DNA of 64,000 bases from assembly GCA_963796565.1 (NCBI GenBank), contig CAWCMA010000011.1, positions 186,001 to 250,000 of the forward strand. Reading direction: 5' to 3'. The position numbers were made by a program, and so were the translations under genes. Shown here one piece after another: positions 54,919 through 63,062 of the stretch (positions are counted from its first letter, which is position 1; the number at the start of each line of letters is the position of its first letter). The notes under the pieces were generated by a model. That model had not been told where the DNA came from. It made no database searches and saw only the letters and a program-made list of their open reading frames with translations. The DNA is from JAKAVN01 sp963796565 (GTDB lineage: Bacteria > Desulfobacterota > Binatia > Binatales > Binataceae).

Positions 54919-56247
54919 TCAACCGGCTGCTGACCAGGACAGGAACGAAGGGACCGTGCGCGTGCGGGAGAGCACCGCGACCGCTCGCAGGCCGTCGGTA
55001 AAGTAACTATCGCCCGTGAGGTTGCGGCGCGGGGCCGCGGCGGGGGCAGCCTCCACGCCGCGGACGTAACCGAGGCGTGCGACACGACCGGCGGCCCGCA
55101 AACCGTCCAGCACATAGTCCCGCGCCTCATCGACGTCGGGATCGATCAGATGAGTTGTCAGGTTCCAGGTTCTCAGCGTAAAGCGCACGCCGATATCGCG
55201 GCTAACCTGGCCGATCCACACCGGCTGGCCGTCAAAGAGCATGCTGGTCGCCCACAACCGCATATGGAGGCGCTGGTTGAGACTCATGCGGGCTCGTTGC
55301 AGCGCGACATCCTGCTGACGTCTATCGAGATATAGCGGACTTACCGGAGAGTAGCGGTATTGCGACTCCAGCAGGAAAGCCCTGGCGGTCTTCCAGGCGG
55401 TGCCGAGCGTGAGCGACTCGGTCTCGTCCCACGCGCCCAGGCACTCCTGGATGCTGGTGCGGTCGCCCACGATGACCAGATTGAGCGGGTCACCCTCGAC
55501 GGTCCCCCGCGCGTTGCTGGTGCAGCGCGGCTGCTCTTCGAGCCAAGTCTGGAGCGCCGCCTCGTCGAGAGTTTCGGTCTTGCCGGCAGTCTGCGCCTGC
55601 TCTAGCGGACGCGGCAGCACCAGCCCCGGCACCTCGACCGTGAACGGGAAGTCCAGGGAGCGGCTGCGGCCCAGCAACCGCACGTCAACCCGCTTCACCG
55701 CCTCATCCAAAGGGGTGAACAGGAAACCGCTGACCTTCTTTCCGGGCGGAATCACCCCGGTGAGGAAGCCTATCGCGCGAAAAAGTTTGTTCAGGTGCTG
55801 GTTGGCGGCGCGCGCGCCCAGAAGCTTGAGCGGTACGAGTGGGAGGAGCGGAAGGAACAGCCATCCGAGCAACCCGAAGGCCACCAGCCGCTTGCCCATC
55901 GCAAAGTGCACCAGGTGAGCGGCCTCCAGCGGAGTGTAGTAGTCCGGATCGAGTTGGACCCGGTCCAGCCATAACGGTTCCCCGCCGCCGTTCGCTACCT
56001 CCAACCATACCGCCTGCAGCCCGTGGCGCGCCATCCGGACCCCAAATATCCGTTCGCTTTCCCGGTCGCTCGGCACCGCAACTGTGGTTTCGACCTCACC
56101 CTCGTGGCGGGTTTGTGCCCGCTCCAGGAACGAGCGCTCGTCGGGACGCGGCGAGTAATCTATGGTCAGCCACTTGAGCGGCCTGAAACTGCCACGGGTT
56201 ACGCGCTCGCCAGCAAGCGAATTTTGATCTCGACGAACCAGGATCTC
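54919..56247 (-). CDS. LssY C-terminal-domain protein; true start uncertain
   Basis: The frame matches the LssY_C domain: WLEVANGGGEPLWLDRVQLD, DPLNLVIVGDRTSIQECLGA, YSPVSPLYLDRRQQDVALQR, LHMRLWATSMLFDGQPVWIG and TTHLIDPDVDEARDYVLDGL. A hydrophobic segment (FGLLGWLFLPLLPLVPLKLL) crosses or enters the membrane. The first standard start is GTG at 56076 (385 residues), but the frame stays open and protein-like to 56247 (for example SFLERAQTRHEGEVETTVAV). That part belongs to the domain yet has no ATG, GTG or TTG start. Either a CTG or ATC codon near 56241-56244 is used, after AGGTGGAG, or a frameshift has removed the N-terminus. The role is unknown. Confidence 0.75.
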   Translation of the reverse strand, partial: EILVRRDQNSLAGERVTRGSFRPLKWLTIDYSPRPDERSFLERAQTRHEGEVETTVAVPSDRESERIFGVRMARHGLQAVWLEVANGGGEPLWLDRVQLDPDYYTPLEAAHLVHFAMGKRLVAFGLLGWLFLPLLPLVPLKLLGARAANQHLNKLFRAIGFLTGVIPPGKKVSGFLFTPLDEAVKRVDVRLLGRSRSLDFPFTVEVPGLVLPRPLEQAQTAGKTETLDEAALQTWLEEQPRCTSNARGTVEGDPLNLVIVGDRTSIQECLGAWDETESLTLGTAWKTARAFLLESQYRYSPVSPLYLDRRQQDVALQRARMSLNQRLHMRLWATSMLFDGQPVWIGQVSRDIGVRFTLRTWNLTTHLIDPDVDEARDYVLDGLRAAGRVARLGYVRGVEAAPAAAPRRNLTGDSYFTDGLRAVAVLSRTRTVPSFLSWSAAG

Positions 56248-56401
56248 TCAACTCCACCTGTCGAGCACCCCCAACACGGGGGCCGGTCTCCATTGCACGT
56301 CAACCCGTATGTAGCGACCCGGAGACGTTTTCGCCAGGGACAATTCGTTCGACCTGCCGGCTTCGCACCAAGCCGGCAGGCCGAACTTCAGATCAGTTGA
56401 G

Positions 56402-58600
56402 CTACTCGAACGCGCCTATATCATTGCCAGCGTTTTGCGGCCGCGATTGGCCCGTGTAGTCGTGCGTGACCAGGGGTTCAGCGGTGCCAGCTCCGATCAG
56501 AGGCGAGCCGGCGCCAAGCGTGAAGTTGAGCCCCGAGGCGTTGACGAAATCCGGGTTTTCATTAAGGGACGGCGCGTTACTACCGTAGGTCCCGGGCTTA
56601 GACCCATCGGCCATCCACATGTCATTGCTTTCGGCCGTGTAAGTTGCCGAACCGCTATCGGCGGATAGGTAATTGTCGCCGCCGTTACCAACGTTGTAAA
56701 AGATGTTGTTGGCAATATCCGCATCAGTGTTCTCGATCAGGTCGACGCCCTCCTGGGTCACCGTATCGATGGTGTTGTTGTAAAATCTCACGTCGATGGG
56801 ACCACCGCTGGTGCCGCCATCGACCAACAACCCTTGGAAGAGATTGATAAACACATTGTTCATGAACAGCAGGCCGCTGGTGGCGCCGGAACTCTGCTCG
56901 ATCATGGCGATGTGATTGGTTCCGCCTCCGCTGTTGCCCGGCCCCGGGAGCTGGCACCAGTTGGAGTCGAACGTCATGTTACTGGCCGGTCCCCAACTCT
57001 GGAAGCAATCGGTATGCGGGTTGGTGTTGTAGGTTGTGCCGGGCAGGGGGATGTTCTCGATGGTGTTGTTCACAAACTGCCCATTGGTGCCGAAGAAGCG
57101 GAACCCGTCGGCGTCGGCCCCGTTACGCCTCGCGCATCCCGACGGCAACTGGTAGGTCCCATCGACCACGTTTCCCTTGACCAGGTAGCCGTCGCCGTCG
57201 AGTTGCGCGCCGGCCATCTCAGTGTGCAGGAACGTATTGTTAAGCAAGGTGGTGTTGGCGGAGGACGGTTCGACGTAAACTCCTTCTGCGCAAAGATTTT
57301 GAATCTGGTTGTTTTCTATTAAATTTCCGATGCCATCAACATGAATGCCAATATCGCCCGGATCGCCATTGGCTTTGAAGTCGATCGTGAAACCGCTGAT
57401 TACGATCCAGTTTGCAGCGACATCGAAACCCTTCATGGTCACTGCGCCGGTCGCCGACGGATCGATCTCGAAAGTGATCGGAGTCGACTGCTTGCCTGAA
57501 GTCGAGACCGACACGCGCTCGGCATAGGTGCCCGGTTCGACCAAGGTCGTATCACCCGGACGCATCGTCGCGGCGGCATGGCCTATCGTCAGCCAGGCCG
57601 AAGCAATTGATTGCCCGCTGCTCGAGTCGCTCCCGGTCGGCGCTACATAGTAGGTGTTGCCCGCAGTCGGGGTCGGTGTTGCCTTCGGGCTCGGCGTCGG
57701 CGTAGGAGCCGGTGCCGGGGTCGAGGTTGGTTTGGGCGTGGCTATCGGGGTCGAAGTTGGTGGAGGCGTTGCGATCGGCGTCGGAGCCGGTGACGATGTA
57801 GGTTTTGGCGTCGGTGGCGGAGTTGGAGAAGGAGCTGGAGTCGGGGTGGGTGTCGCGCCAGATGTTCCGGAGCTGGATAACAGAGCGATCAGCGCTCCGA
57901 CGTTACTTGCACTGCGAGACGCGGTGCCGACCTCGTTGCCGGTCGCACCTCCCGTCGTGGCCGCGTCGCCCATCCCGATGCCGATGCCATAGCCGGTAGC
58001 CCTGAAGGACCAGCGCATCGCCATACTCGACGGCGGATTGATCGGGGCGCCAGAGGCAAGACCAAAGAAACCCAGAAGTAGATATGTACTGCCGTTAGCC
58101 GGGATCGAAATCGACGGCGCGACCACGCTCGTCGAGCTTGGATTGGCTTCGCCGCCTTGAGCGGCGACCGGTGATGAGGTATTGACGCCGGCATAGTCCG
58201 CGATTCCGGCCGCGGCGTCATTGCCACCAGTGAAGGACCAGGTGTAGTTGGACGGTTCGCTCGCGGGTGCATTCGAGACACGAGTATAGATCGCCTGCGC
58301 GATTGCGCCACCGTAGTTGTCGCGCCTTACCATGGTCCAGCCTGAGGGCGCGTGGATAGGCAGGTTCGTACCACCGCGGATAGCGATCTGTGCGACCAGT
58401 AGATCGCCGGCCGCAACAGTCGATGGCCGCGTCAGAGTAAGGTAATTGCCGCCACCGTTGGCGGTGCTCGTAGTGACGACCGTTCGAAGCGTTATTCCGG
58501 TCTGACCTGTGGACGATTGTGCAGGACTGCTCAACCCCACGAGTAGGAGAATGAATCCGGCAAGAAGATAACCTCCCGCCACACCACGCCGATGGCCCAT
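56402..58600 (-). CDS. Secreted right-handed beta-helix protein with Pro/Thr linker, paralogue A
   Basis: This 732-residue protein has a signal peptide (GGYLLAGFILLLVGLSSPAQ). Residues about 35-245 form a beta-sandwich-like domain. A Pro/Thr/Ala linker spans about 255-315. A DUF1565/beta-helix domain from about 315 begins YYVAPTGSDSSSGQSIASAW and contains NPHTDCFQSWGPA and MTFDSNWCQLPGPG. The end, SPLIGAGTAEPLVTHDYTGQ, is a choice-of-anchor Q tail. The fold is shared by polysaccharide lyases and C5-epimerases; the enzyme activity is unproven. The ATG follows GGGGGA. It lies beside an exopolysaccharide locus and a shorter paralogue. Confidence 0.85.
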   Translation of the reverse strand: MGHRRGVAGGYLLAGFILLLVGLSSPAQSSTGQTGITLRTVVTTSTANGGGNYLTLTRPSTVAAGDLLVAQIAIRGGTNLPIHAPSGWTMVRRDNYGGAIAQAIYTRVSNAPASEPSNYTWSFTGGNDAAAGIADYAGVNTSSPVAAQGGEANPSSTSVVAPSISIPANGSTYLLLGFFGLASGAPINPPSSMAMRWSFRATGYGIGIGMGDAATTGGATGNEVGTASRSASNVGALIALLSSSGTSGATPTPTPAPSPTPPPTPKPTSSPAPTPIATPPPTSTPIATPKPTSTPAPAPTPTPSPKATPTPTAGNTYYVAPTGSDSSSGQSIASAWLTIGHAAATMRPGDTTLVEPGTYAERVSVSTSGKQSTPITFEIDPSATGAVTMKGFDVAANWIVISGFTIDFKANGDPGDIGIHVDGIGNLIENNQIQNLCAEGVYVEPSSANTTLLNNTFLHTEMAGAQLDGDGYLVKGNVVDGTYQLPSGCARRNGADADGFRFFGTNGQFVNNTIENIPLPGTTYNTNPHTDCFQSWGPASNMTFDSNWCQLPGPGNSGGGTNHIAMIEQSSGATSGLLFMNNVFINLFQGLLVDGGTSGGPIDVRFYNNTIDTVTQEGVDLIENTDADIANNIFYNVGNGGDNYLSADSGSATYTAESNDMWMADGSKPGTYGSNAPSLNENPDFVNASGLNFTLGAGSPLIGAGTAEPLVTHDYTGQSRPQNAGNDIGAFE
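57650..57850 (-). repeat. Low-complexity Pro/Thr-coding repeat
   Basis: This stretch encodes the linker TPTPTPAPSPTPPPTPKPTS and its continuation. Units around ggcgtcgg, ggagccgg and gaggttgg on the plus strand repeat imperfectly. Such linkers separate surface domains and often vary in length. Confidence 0.75.
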
Positions 58601-59057
58601 GTTGTTCCCCCTTGATTGTCGAATCGCCCCGCAACTTGTTCCGGCGAGAGTGAAGTCAGTTTCATTTGCACGCGCGGGCGGAGAAGCGTTCGCCTTGACG
58701 CCGATGGCAAATTTGCTGTTCGGCTTTTCCGGCGATGCCTGTTCAGCGCAGCCATCATTTCGCCATCGAAAGTTGCAGAATTATTCGCCCAGACCACTAA
58801 CGGAATATTGCTGGCAGGGGAAGCTCTGAATTAAAAAAAACCAAGCCTTTTCACGTATTTAGGGCATATCCCGGTTATAATGACTTCTACCTTCTTCAAT
58901 CCTTTTTTGAACGGCCGAAGCGTGACGCGTCAATGAACTATCGCCAAATTTGAGCGTTAACCCGCGATGACTGGCAGGGCAGTAAGAGAGAACGAGCTCG
59001 CAGTTCAGTCCGCGAGTTTCGGCGGAGCGTGCTTACGATCAACGATGAATCGCGAGA
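58601..59057. other. Intergenic region between the two beta-helix genes
   Basis: I see no gene in these 457 bases. The part at 58820-58890 is AT-rich, with an A run at about 58833-58840 and a TATAAT at 58876-58881 on the plus strand, but no matching -35 and no plus-strand gene follows. The sequence most likely carries the promoter and leader of the minus-strand gene at 58600. I looked for a cyclic-di-GMP riboswitch here and did not find its conserved core. Confidence 0.4.
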
Positions 59058-60497
59058 TCAGCGAGAATGAAACGCGCCGATATCGATGTGACCGAGCTGC
59101 TCTGGCGGACTACCAGGACTGTCGGCGCCGAGCCTTACGCCCGCGCCGATTAGCGGCGATGAAGACTGCAGACGAAAATCGAGTGCCGACGGGTCGACGA
59201 ATTTCGGATCGACCGTTAAATGACCGGCGCTGCTGCCGTAACTGCCGGGAGCGGCCCCGTCGCTCATGTACATGTCGTTCTTGCTGGCGACGAAATCAGC
59301 CGAAGCGGCGTCAACCGCCAGAAAACCATCCTTATGACTGCCCACGTCGTAAAAGATGTTGTTGTCAATTTGTGCGCGCGGCGTGTTACGCAAAACCACC
59401 GCCTCCTGCTGCATGTTGACGACGGTATTGTTTATAAATCGAAGGCCGGTGATCCCACCTGGAGCGCTACTGTAAACGATCAATCCCTGCCCCAGGTTGG
59501 AGAAGAAGTTGTTTATGAACAGTAGGTTCACCACCCGTCCGGACTTGTCTTCAATCATACCGATATGGTTGCTGGCCCCGCCTGAAGCTACGCTGGGAGC
59601 CGGCATCCGGCACCAGTTCGAATCGAAGGTCATATCGGCGGCAGGTCCCCAGCTCTGGAAACAATCCGTATGCGGATTGAGATTGTACTGGGTTCCGGGC
59701 ACCGCAATGTCGTGAATGCGATTGCCGCGGAAAATGTGGCCGCGGCCGAAAAACCGAAAGCCGTCGGCGTCAGCGCGGTAACGCCGCGCACATCCGGGCG
59801 GATATTGGCGGGTGTCGGCAACGTCATTGTACTCGACCAGATTGCGCTCGCCGCCAATTTGCGCGCCGCTCATCTCGGCGCGGACTATGGTATTTCGGCT
59901 GATGATGTTACCGGACGCGGCGCTCGATGAGCCGCTGCCGTCGGTGGCAAAAATTCCCTCAAAGCAGAGGTCGTGAATACTGTTGCCACTCACGACATCG
60001 TGCGAACCGGTGAGGTAGACGCCAACTCCCCGCTCTTGCGTGGCGTTATGATTGGTTATTTCGAAGCCTGCGATCTCGACGTAGTTCCCTCGAATTTCAA
60101 AGCCCTGGACCACTACCTTTGCTCCCCTCGCCGCGATCAATTTGATTGGGTGTCCAGCCTCGCCGGAAACGTTGATAACGACCCGCTCATCGTAGGTGCC
60201 CGCTGCTACCAGCACCGTGTCGCCAGGCTTGGTTAGTTCGGCGGCGCGCTGTATCGTCCGCAAGGGAAGCTTCTGCGACAACCCAGGGTTAGAATCCGCA
60301 CCAGATAACGCTACATAGAATGTTTTACCATCAGAGACGAGGGCATTCCGGGCGACCACGGTCGTTTGATCCTGGCCCTCGGTGATGCGCTCCGTAGCAG
60401 TATAAAGACCGTTTCGCTGACGCAATTGCCTTGTTTTGGGGACGGCAGCCAGGCCGATGAGGGCGCATCCGACAGCGATCACAAAGCTCGGTTTCAT
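59058..60497 (-). CDS. Secreted right-handed beta-helix protein, paralogue B
   Basis: The ATG at 60497 (MKPSFVIAVGCALIGLAAVP) gives 479 residues with a signal peptide; an earlier in-frame ATG is at 60512. It lacks the N-terminal domain and Pro/Thr linker of paralogue A. It starts the beta-helix at FYVALSGADSNPGLSQKLPL and keeps the shared blocks GCARRYRADADGFRFFG, NPHTDCFQSWGPA and MTFDSNWCRMPAPS, ending SPLIGAGVRLG. The role is probably binding or modifying a polysaccharide outside the cell. It is divergent from the export gene at 60769 across 271 bases and may share its control. Confidence 0.85.
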   Translation of the reverse strand: MKPSFVIAVGCALIGLAAVPKTRQLRQRNGLYTATERITEGQDQTTVVARNALVSDGKTFYVALSGADSNPGLSQKLPLRTIQRAAELTKPGDTVLVAAGTYDERVVINVSGEAGHPIKLIAARGAKVVVQGFEIRGNYVEIAGFEITNHNATQERGVGVYLTGSHDVVSGNSIHDLCFEGIFATDGSGSSSAASGNIISRNTIVRAEMSGAQIGGERNLVEYNDVADTRQYPPGCARRYRADADGFRFFGRGHIFRGNRIHDIAVPGTQYNLNPHTDCFQSWGPAADMTFDSNWCRMPAPSVASGGASNHIGMIEDKSGRVVNLLFINNFFSNLGQGLIVYSSAPGGITGLRFINNTVVNMQQEAVVLRNTPRAQIDNNIFYDVGSHKDGFLAVDAASADFVASKNDMYMSDGAAPGSYGSSAGHLTVDPKFVDPSALDFRLQSSSPLIGAGVRLGADSPGSPPEQLGHIDIGAFHSR

Positions 60498-60768
60498 AAA
60501 ACTCACCACCAAATTCTGATTTCTCGCGACGCGATGCCAGATTCTCCAACAGGCATCATGCTTTGACCTCTTCTAAAATGAGGCTCGATCCGAACTAGTC
60601 GGCAATTTTCGTCATTTATTCGCTCATGACAGATCACAGATCAATGACTTGATGTTTAAATCATTGCCTTTCGCGCGCTATCTTTAATTTACCGCTCGTT
60701 TGACAACTTCAGACTCTTGACCCATTCTAATCTAGCTGATACTTACTTACCAATAGGTAATTCAGGTT
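60498..60768. promoter_or_regulatory. Divergent promoter region of the exopolysaccharide locus
   Basis: This 271-base gap between divergent genes is AT-rich. TTGACA at 60700-60705 and TTGACC at 60717-60722 are candidate -35 boxes for the plus-strand export gene, but the -10 matches are poor. A short palindrome TTACCAATAGGTAA lies just before the start, where a regulator could bind. The assignment is tentative. Confidence 0.35.
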
Positions 60769-61527
60769 ATGTTCTGCTATTTTAGGATTTGGTCATCATT
60801 GTTAATCGTTTTGTTGCTGTTAACCGTCATCATCGGTGGATGCTCCTCTGCCGGAGTCAGCTCAGACACGCGTCAGGCGGCGCCTGCAATCGGCACTCAG
60901 ATTTCGCCCGAGACCTGTGCGGCAATGGCCAGCGCGGATACTGGGACGCAAGACGAAGCCAGCTACCAAATTCAGCCGGGTGACGTGCTCGGTATTCGCT
61001 TCTATATGAGCCCGGAGCTTGACGATGAGCCTACAGTCCGTCCCGACGGCAAAATAACCGTACGTGAGGTAGGCGACGTGGTTGCGGCAGGACGGACGCC
61101 GGTGCAACTCGCGGCCGCTCTGGACCAAGCGTATTCGACCGAGCTCAGGGCACCAGAGGCCACTGTACACGTCAAGGCCACGCCGAGTCGCCAGGTCTAT
61201 GTGGACGGGCAGGTCTCGCATCCAGGAAGCTTCGCACTCGAGCCGCGGATGTCGGCGATACAGGCGGTTGCCCAGGCGGGTGGAGTGACCGAGGATGCGG
61301 CGCCCACGGCGGCGTTGCTCATACGGCGCGATCAATGCGGGCGGCCGAGCGGGATTGGATTCGATCTGGCGCGAGCAGAGAAACAGCCGGAAAGCGATCA
61401 GGACGTGCGGCTTTTGCCAGGCGATATCATCTACGTCCCGCGCAGCAAGATCAGCGAGATGGGTCTCTTCGTTAAGCACTACGTGAAGGACCTGTTGCCG
61501 GTGCAGCCGTATCTCCCGATTTTTTAG
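60769..61527 (+). CDS. Polysaccharide export outer-membrane lipoprotein (Wza family)
   Basis: This 252-residue protein has a lipoprotein signal, LLLLTVIIGGCSSAG, with the lipid-modified Cys in the GGC context. A poly-export domain follows: SYQIQPGDVLGIRFYMSPEL and TVRPDGKITVREVGDVVAAG. Then comes an SLBB-type domain with VYVDGQVSHPGSFALEPRMS and a C-terminal segment PGDIIYVPRSKISEMGLFVK. It probably forms the outer-membrane channel for an exopolysaccharide. The chain-length gene follows 17 bases downstream on the same strand. Confidence 0.94.
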   Translation: MFCYFRIWSSLLIVLLLLTVIIGGCSSAGVSSDTRQAAPAIGTQISPETCAAMASADTGTQDEASYQIQPGDVLGIRFYMSPELDDEPTVRPDGKITVREVGDVVAAGRTPVQLAAALDQAYSTELRAPEATVHVKATPSRQVYVDGQVSHPGSFALEPRMSAIQAVAQAGGVTEDAAPTAALLIRRDQCGRPSGIGFDLARAEKQPESDQDVRLLPGDIIYVPRSKISEMGLFVKHYVKDLLPVQPYLPIF

Positions 61528-61544
61528 CGCAATGGAGTCTTCGT

Positions 61545-63059
61545 TTGCCTAACAATTTTGCAGCCTGGATCGAATTGCTGTTCAGACGATGGCATCAGTT
61601 CATCTACTGGACCGCCGTGGTGTTCGCGTCGGTGGTCGTAGTCACGATGCTGTGGCCGCCCTCCTATGTATCGAGCGCCAAGATTCTGGTGCAGGACGAT
61701 CGCGCCCCGCTGCCCGCATCGCCGGCGATCGAAGCCGCGCCGCAAACCCTGCAGGGTTCCGTCGACTCCGCACCCGCGGAGCAGGACATGAACTCCGAGA
61801 TGGAGCTGCTCACCAGCGCGTATCTCATCCAGCAGACCGTCGCAGGTCTCACGCCGGCCAAGAAGAGTCTTGCTGAACGCCTGATGGCGTCCATTTCGAC
61901 ATGGATGAATCTGCCCAACACTCTATACACCCTGCTACATACCGGGCCTGTGCCTGATGCGCAGCATCTTTGGATCGAAAAACTCGGCCGCCATCTCGAC
62001 TGCACCTTGATCAAACGCTCGAACATAATCGAGGTAACGTTTGCCAGCCGCAACGCGCAGTGGTCGCACGACTTTCTTGCGCACCTGCTGGACCATTACC
62101 TGCAACTTCGCGGAGAGATTTCCCACGACCCCCAGGCCGAGCGCTTCTTCATGCATCAGGCGGAATTGCTGCGGACGAAGCTGGTGCAATCGCAGAACAG
62201 GCTGCGCGCGCTGGAGGTTCAGACCGGGGTCACCGATTTCGACGAACAGCAAAAAGCGGTTGTCGATCAGCTCGCGTCCTTCCAGGCGAAATACCGCAAA
62301 AATCAATCAGACCTGGCGGGGACCGTCGAGCAGGTAGACTATCTAAGCAAGGAAATTCAGAAATATCCGGAACGGATCGATACCGAGGCGAAAACGGTCC
62401 AGAACATCGCCTTGCAAACGTTGAAACCACAAGTACTAAAGCTCGAAACCGAGAAGGCCGAGTTGCTAAGCCGCTATCTGCCGGATAGCAAGCGAATCCA
62501 GTCGATCGATGCCGAATTGCAAGCGGCGCAGACCCTGCTGCGACACGAAAACACTCGTGACGTGCAGGAAGTCAGCACCAGCATAAACCCCATCTGGCAA
62601 ACGCTATCCAGTACGCTGGCCCAGGCCAAGGTCACTGCCGCCGCGCTGACGGCGAGCCAGACCGAACTGGCCCAACAGATCGCGATCTATCAGCAGCAGT
62701 TGAAGGACGTCGGCGACAACGGGGTCGAGATCGAACAGTTACGCCAACAGGTCGACACCGACAAGGAAATATACTTGTCCTACCTGCGTAAAGGAGAAGA
62801 GGCGCGTGCGGCCGCTGCACTCAATTTGAATAAGATCCTCGACGTGAATGTCGCCGAACCGCCGACGCTGCCAGTCGAACCAAGCTTTCCCAAAATGTCT
62901 ATCAATCTGGTTGCCGGACTTCTGCTCGCCTGGGCTATAGCCTTCGCGATCATATATCAGGCCGAGATGCGCGATCCGCGGATTTACTCGCCGGAAATGG
63001 TAAGCGAGGTCAGCGGTGTGCCGACCATAGCGGTCGTCTCGATCGCCATCAGAGAATAG
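61545..63059 (+). CDS. Polysaccharide chain-length determinant / GumC family protein
   Basis: This 504-residue protein starts with TTG at 61545, with GGAG 8 bases upstream; no ATG fits. A transmembrane helix lies at about residues 18-37 (FIYWTAVVFASVVVVTMLWP) and another at about 448-470 (SINLVAGLLLAWAIAFAIIY). A Wzz domain follows the first, with SAKILVQDD. A long coiled coil of Gln, Glu and Lys spans about 190-400. The Pro-rich motif PPTLPVEPSFPK precedes the second helix. It sets polymer length with the export lipoprotein. No kinase domain is attached. Confidence 0.92.
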   Translation: MPNNFAAWIELLFRRWHQFIYWTAVVFASVVVVTMLWPPSYVSSAKILVQDDRAPLPASPAIEAAPQTLQGSVDSAPAEQDMNSEMELLTSAYLIQQTVAGLTPAKKSLAERLMASISTWMNLPNTLYTLLHTGPVPDAQHLWIEKLGRHLDCTLIKRSNIIEVTFASRNAQWSHDFLAHLLDHYLQLRGEISHDPQAERFFMHQAELLRTKLVQSQNRLRALEVQTGVTDFDEQQKAVVDQLASFQAKYRKNQSDLAGTVEQVDYLSKEIQKYPERIDTEAKTVQNIALQTLKPQVLKLETEKAELLSRYLPDSKRIQSIDAELQAAQTLLRHENTRDVQEVSTSINPIWQTLSSTLAQAKVTAAALTASQTELAQQIAIYQQQLKDVGDNGVEIEQLRQQVDTDKEIYLSYLRKGEEARAAAALNLNKILDVNVAEPPTLPVEPSFPKMSINLVAGLLLAWAIAFAIIYQAEMRDPRIYSPEMVSEVSGVPTIAVVSIAIRE

Positions 63060-63062
63060 TCA

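Noticed and set aside
58601..58780. Possible cyclic-di-GMP riboswitch before paralogue A
   Set aside because: GCAAA-like pieces are present on the minus strand, but the conserved core and paired helices of the GEMM class could not be built.
58876..58881. TATAAT on the plus strand between the beta-helix genes
   Set aside because: No -35 match at 16 to 18 bases and no plus-strand gene follows before 60769.
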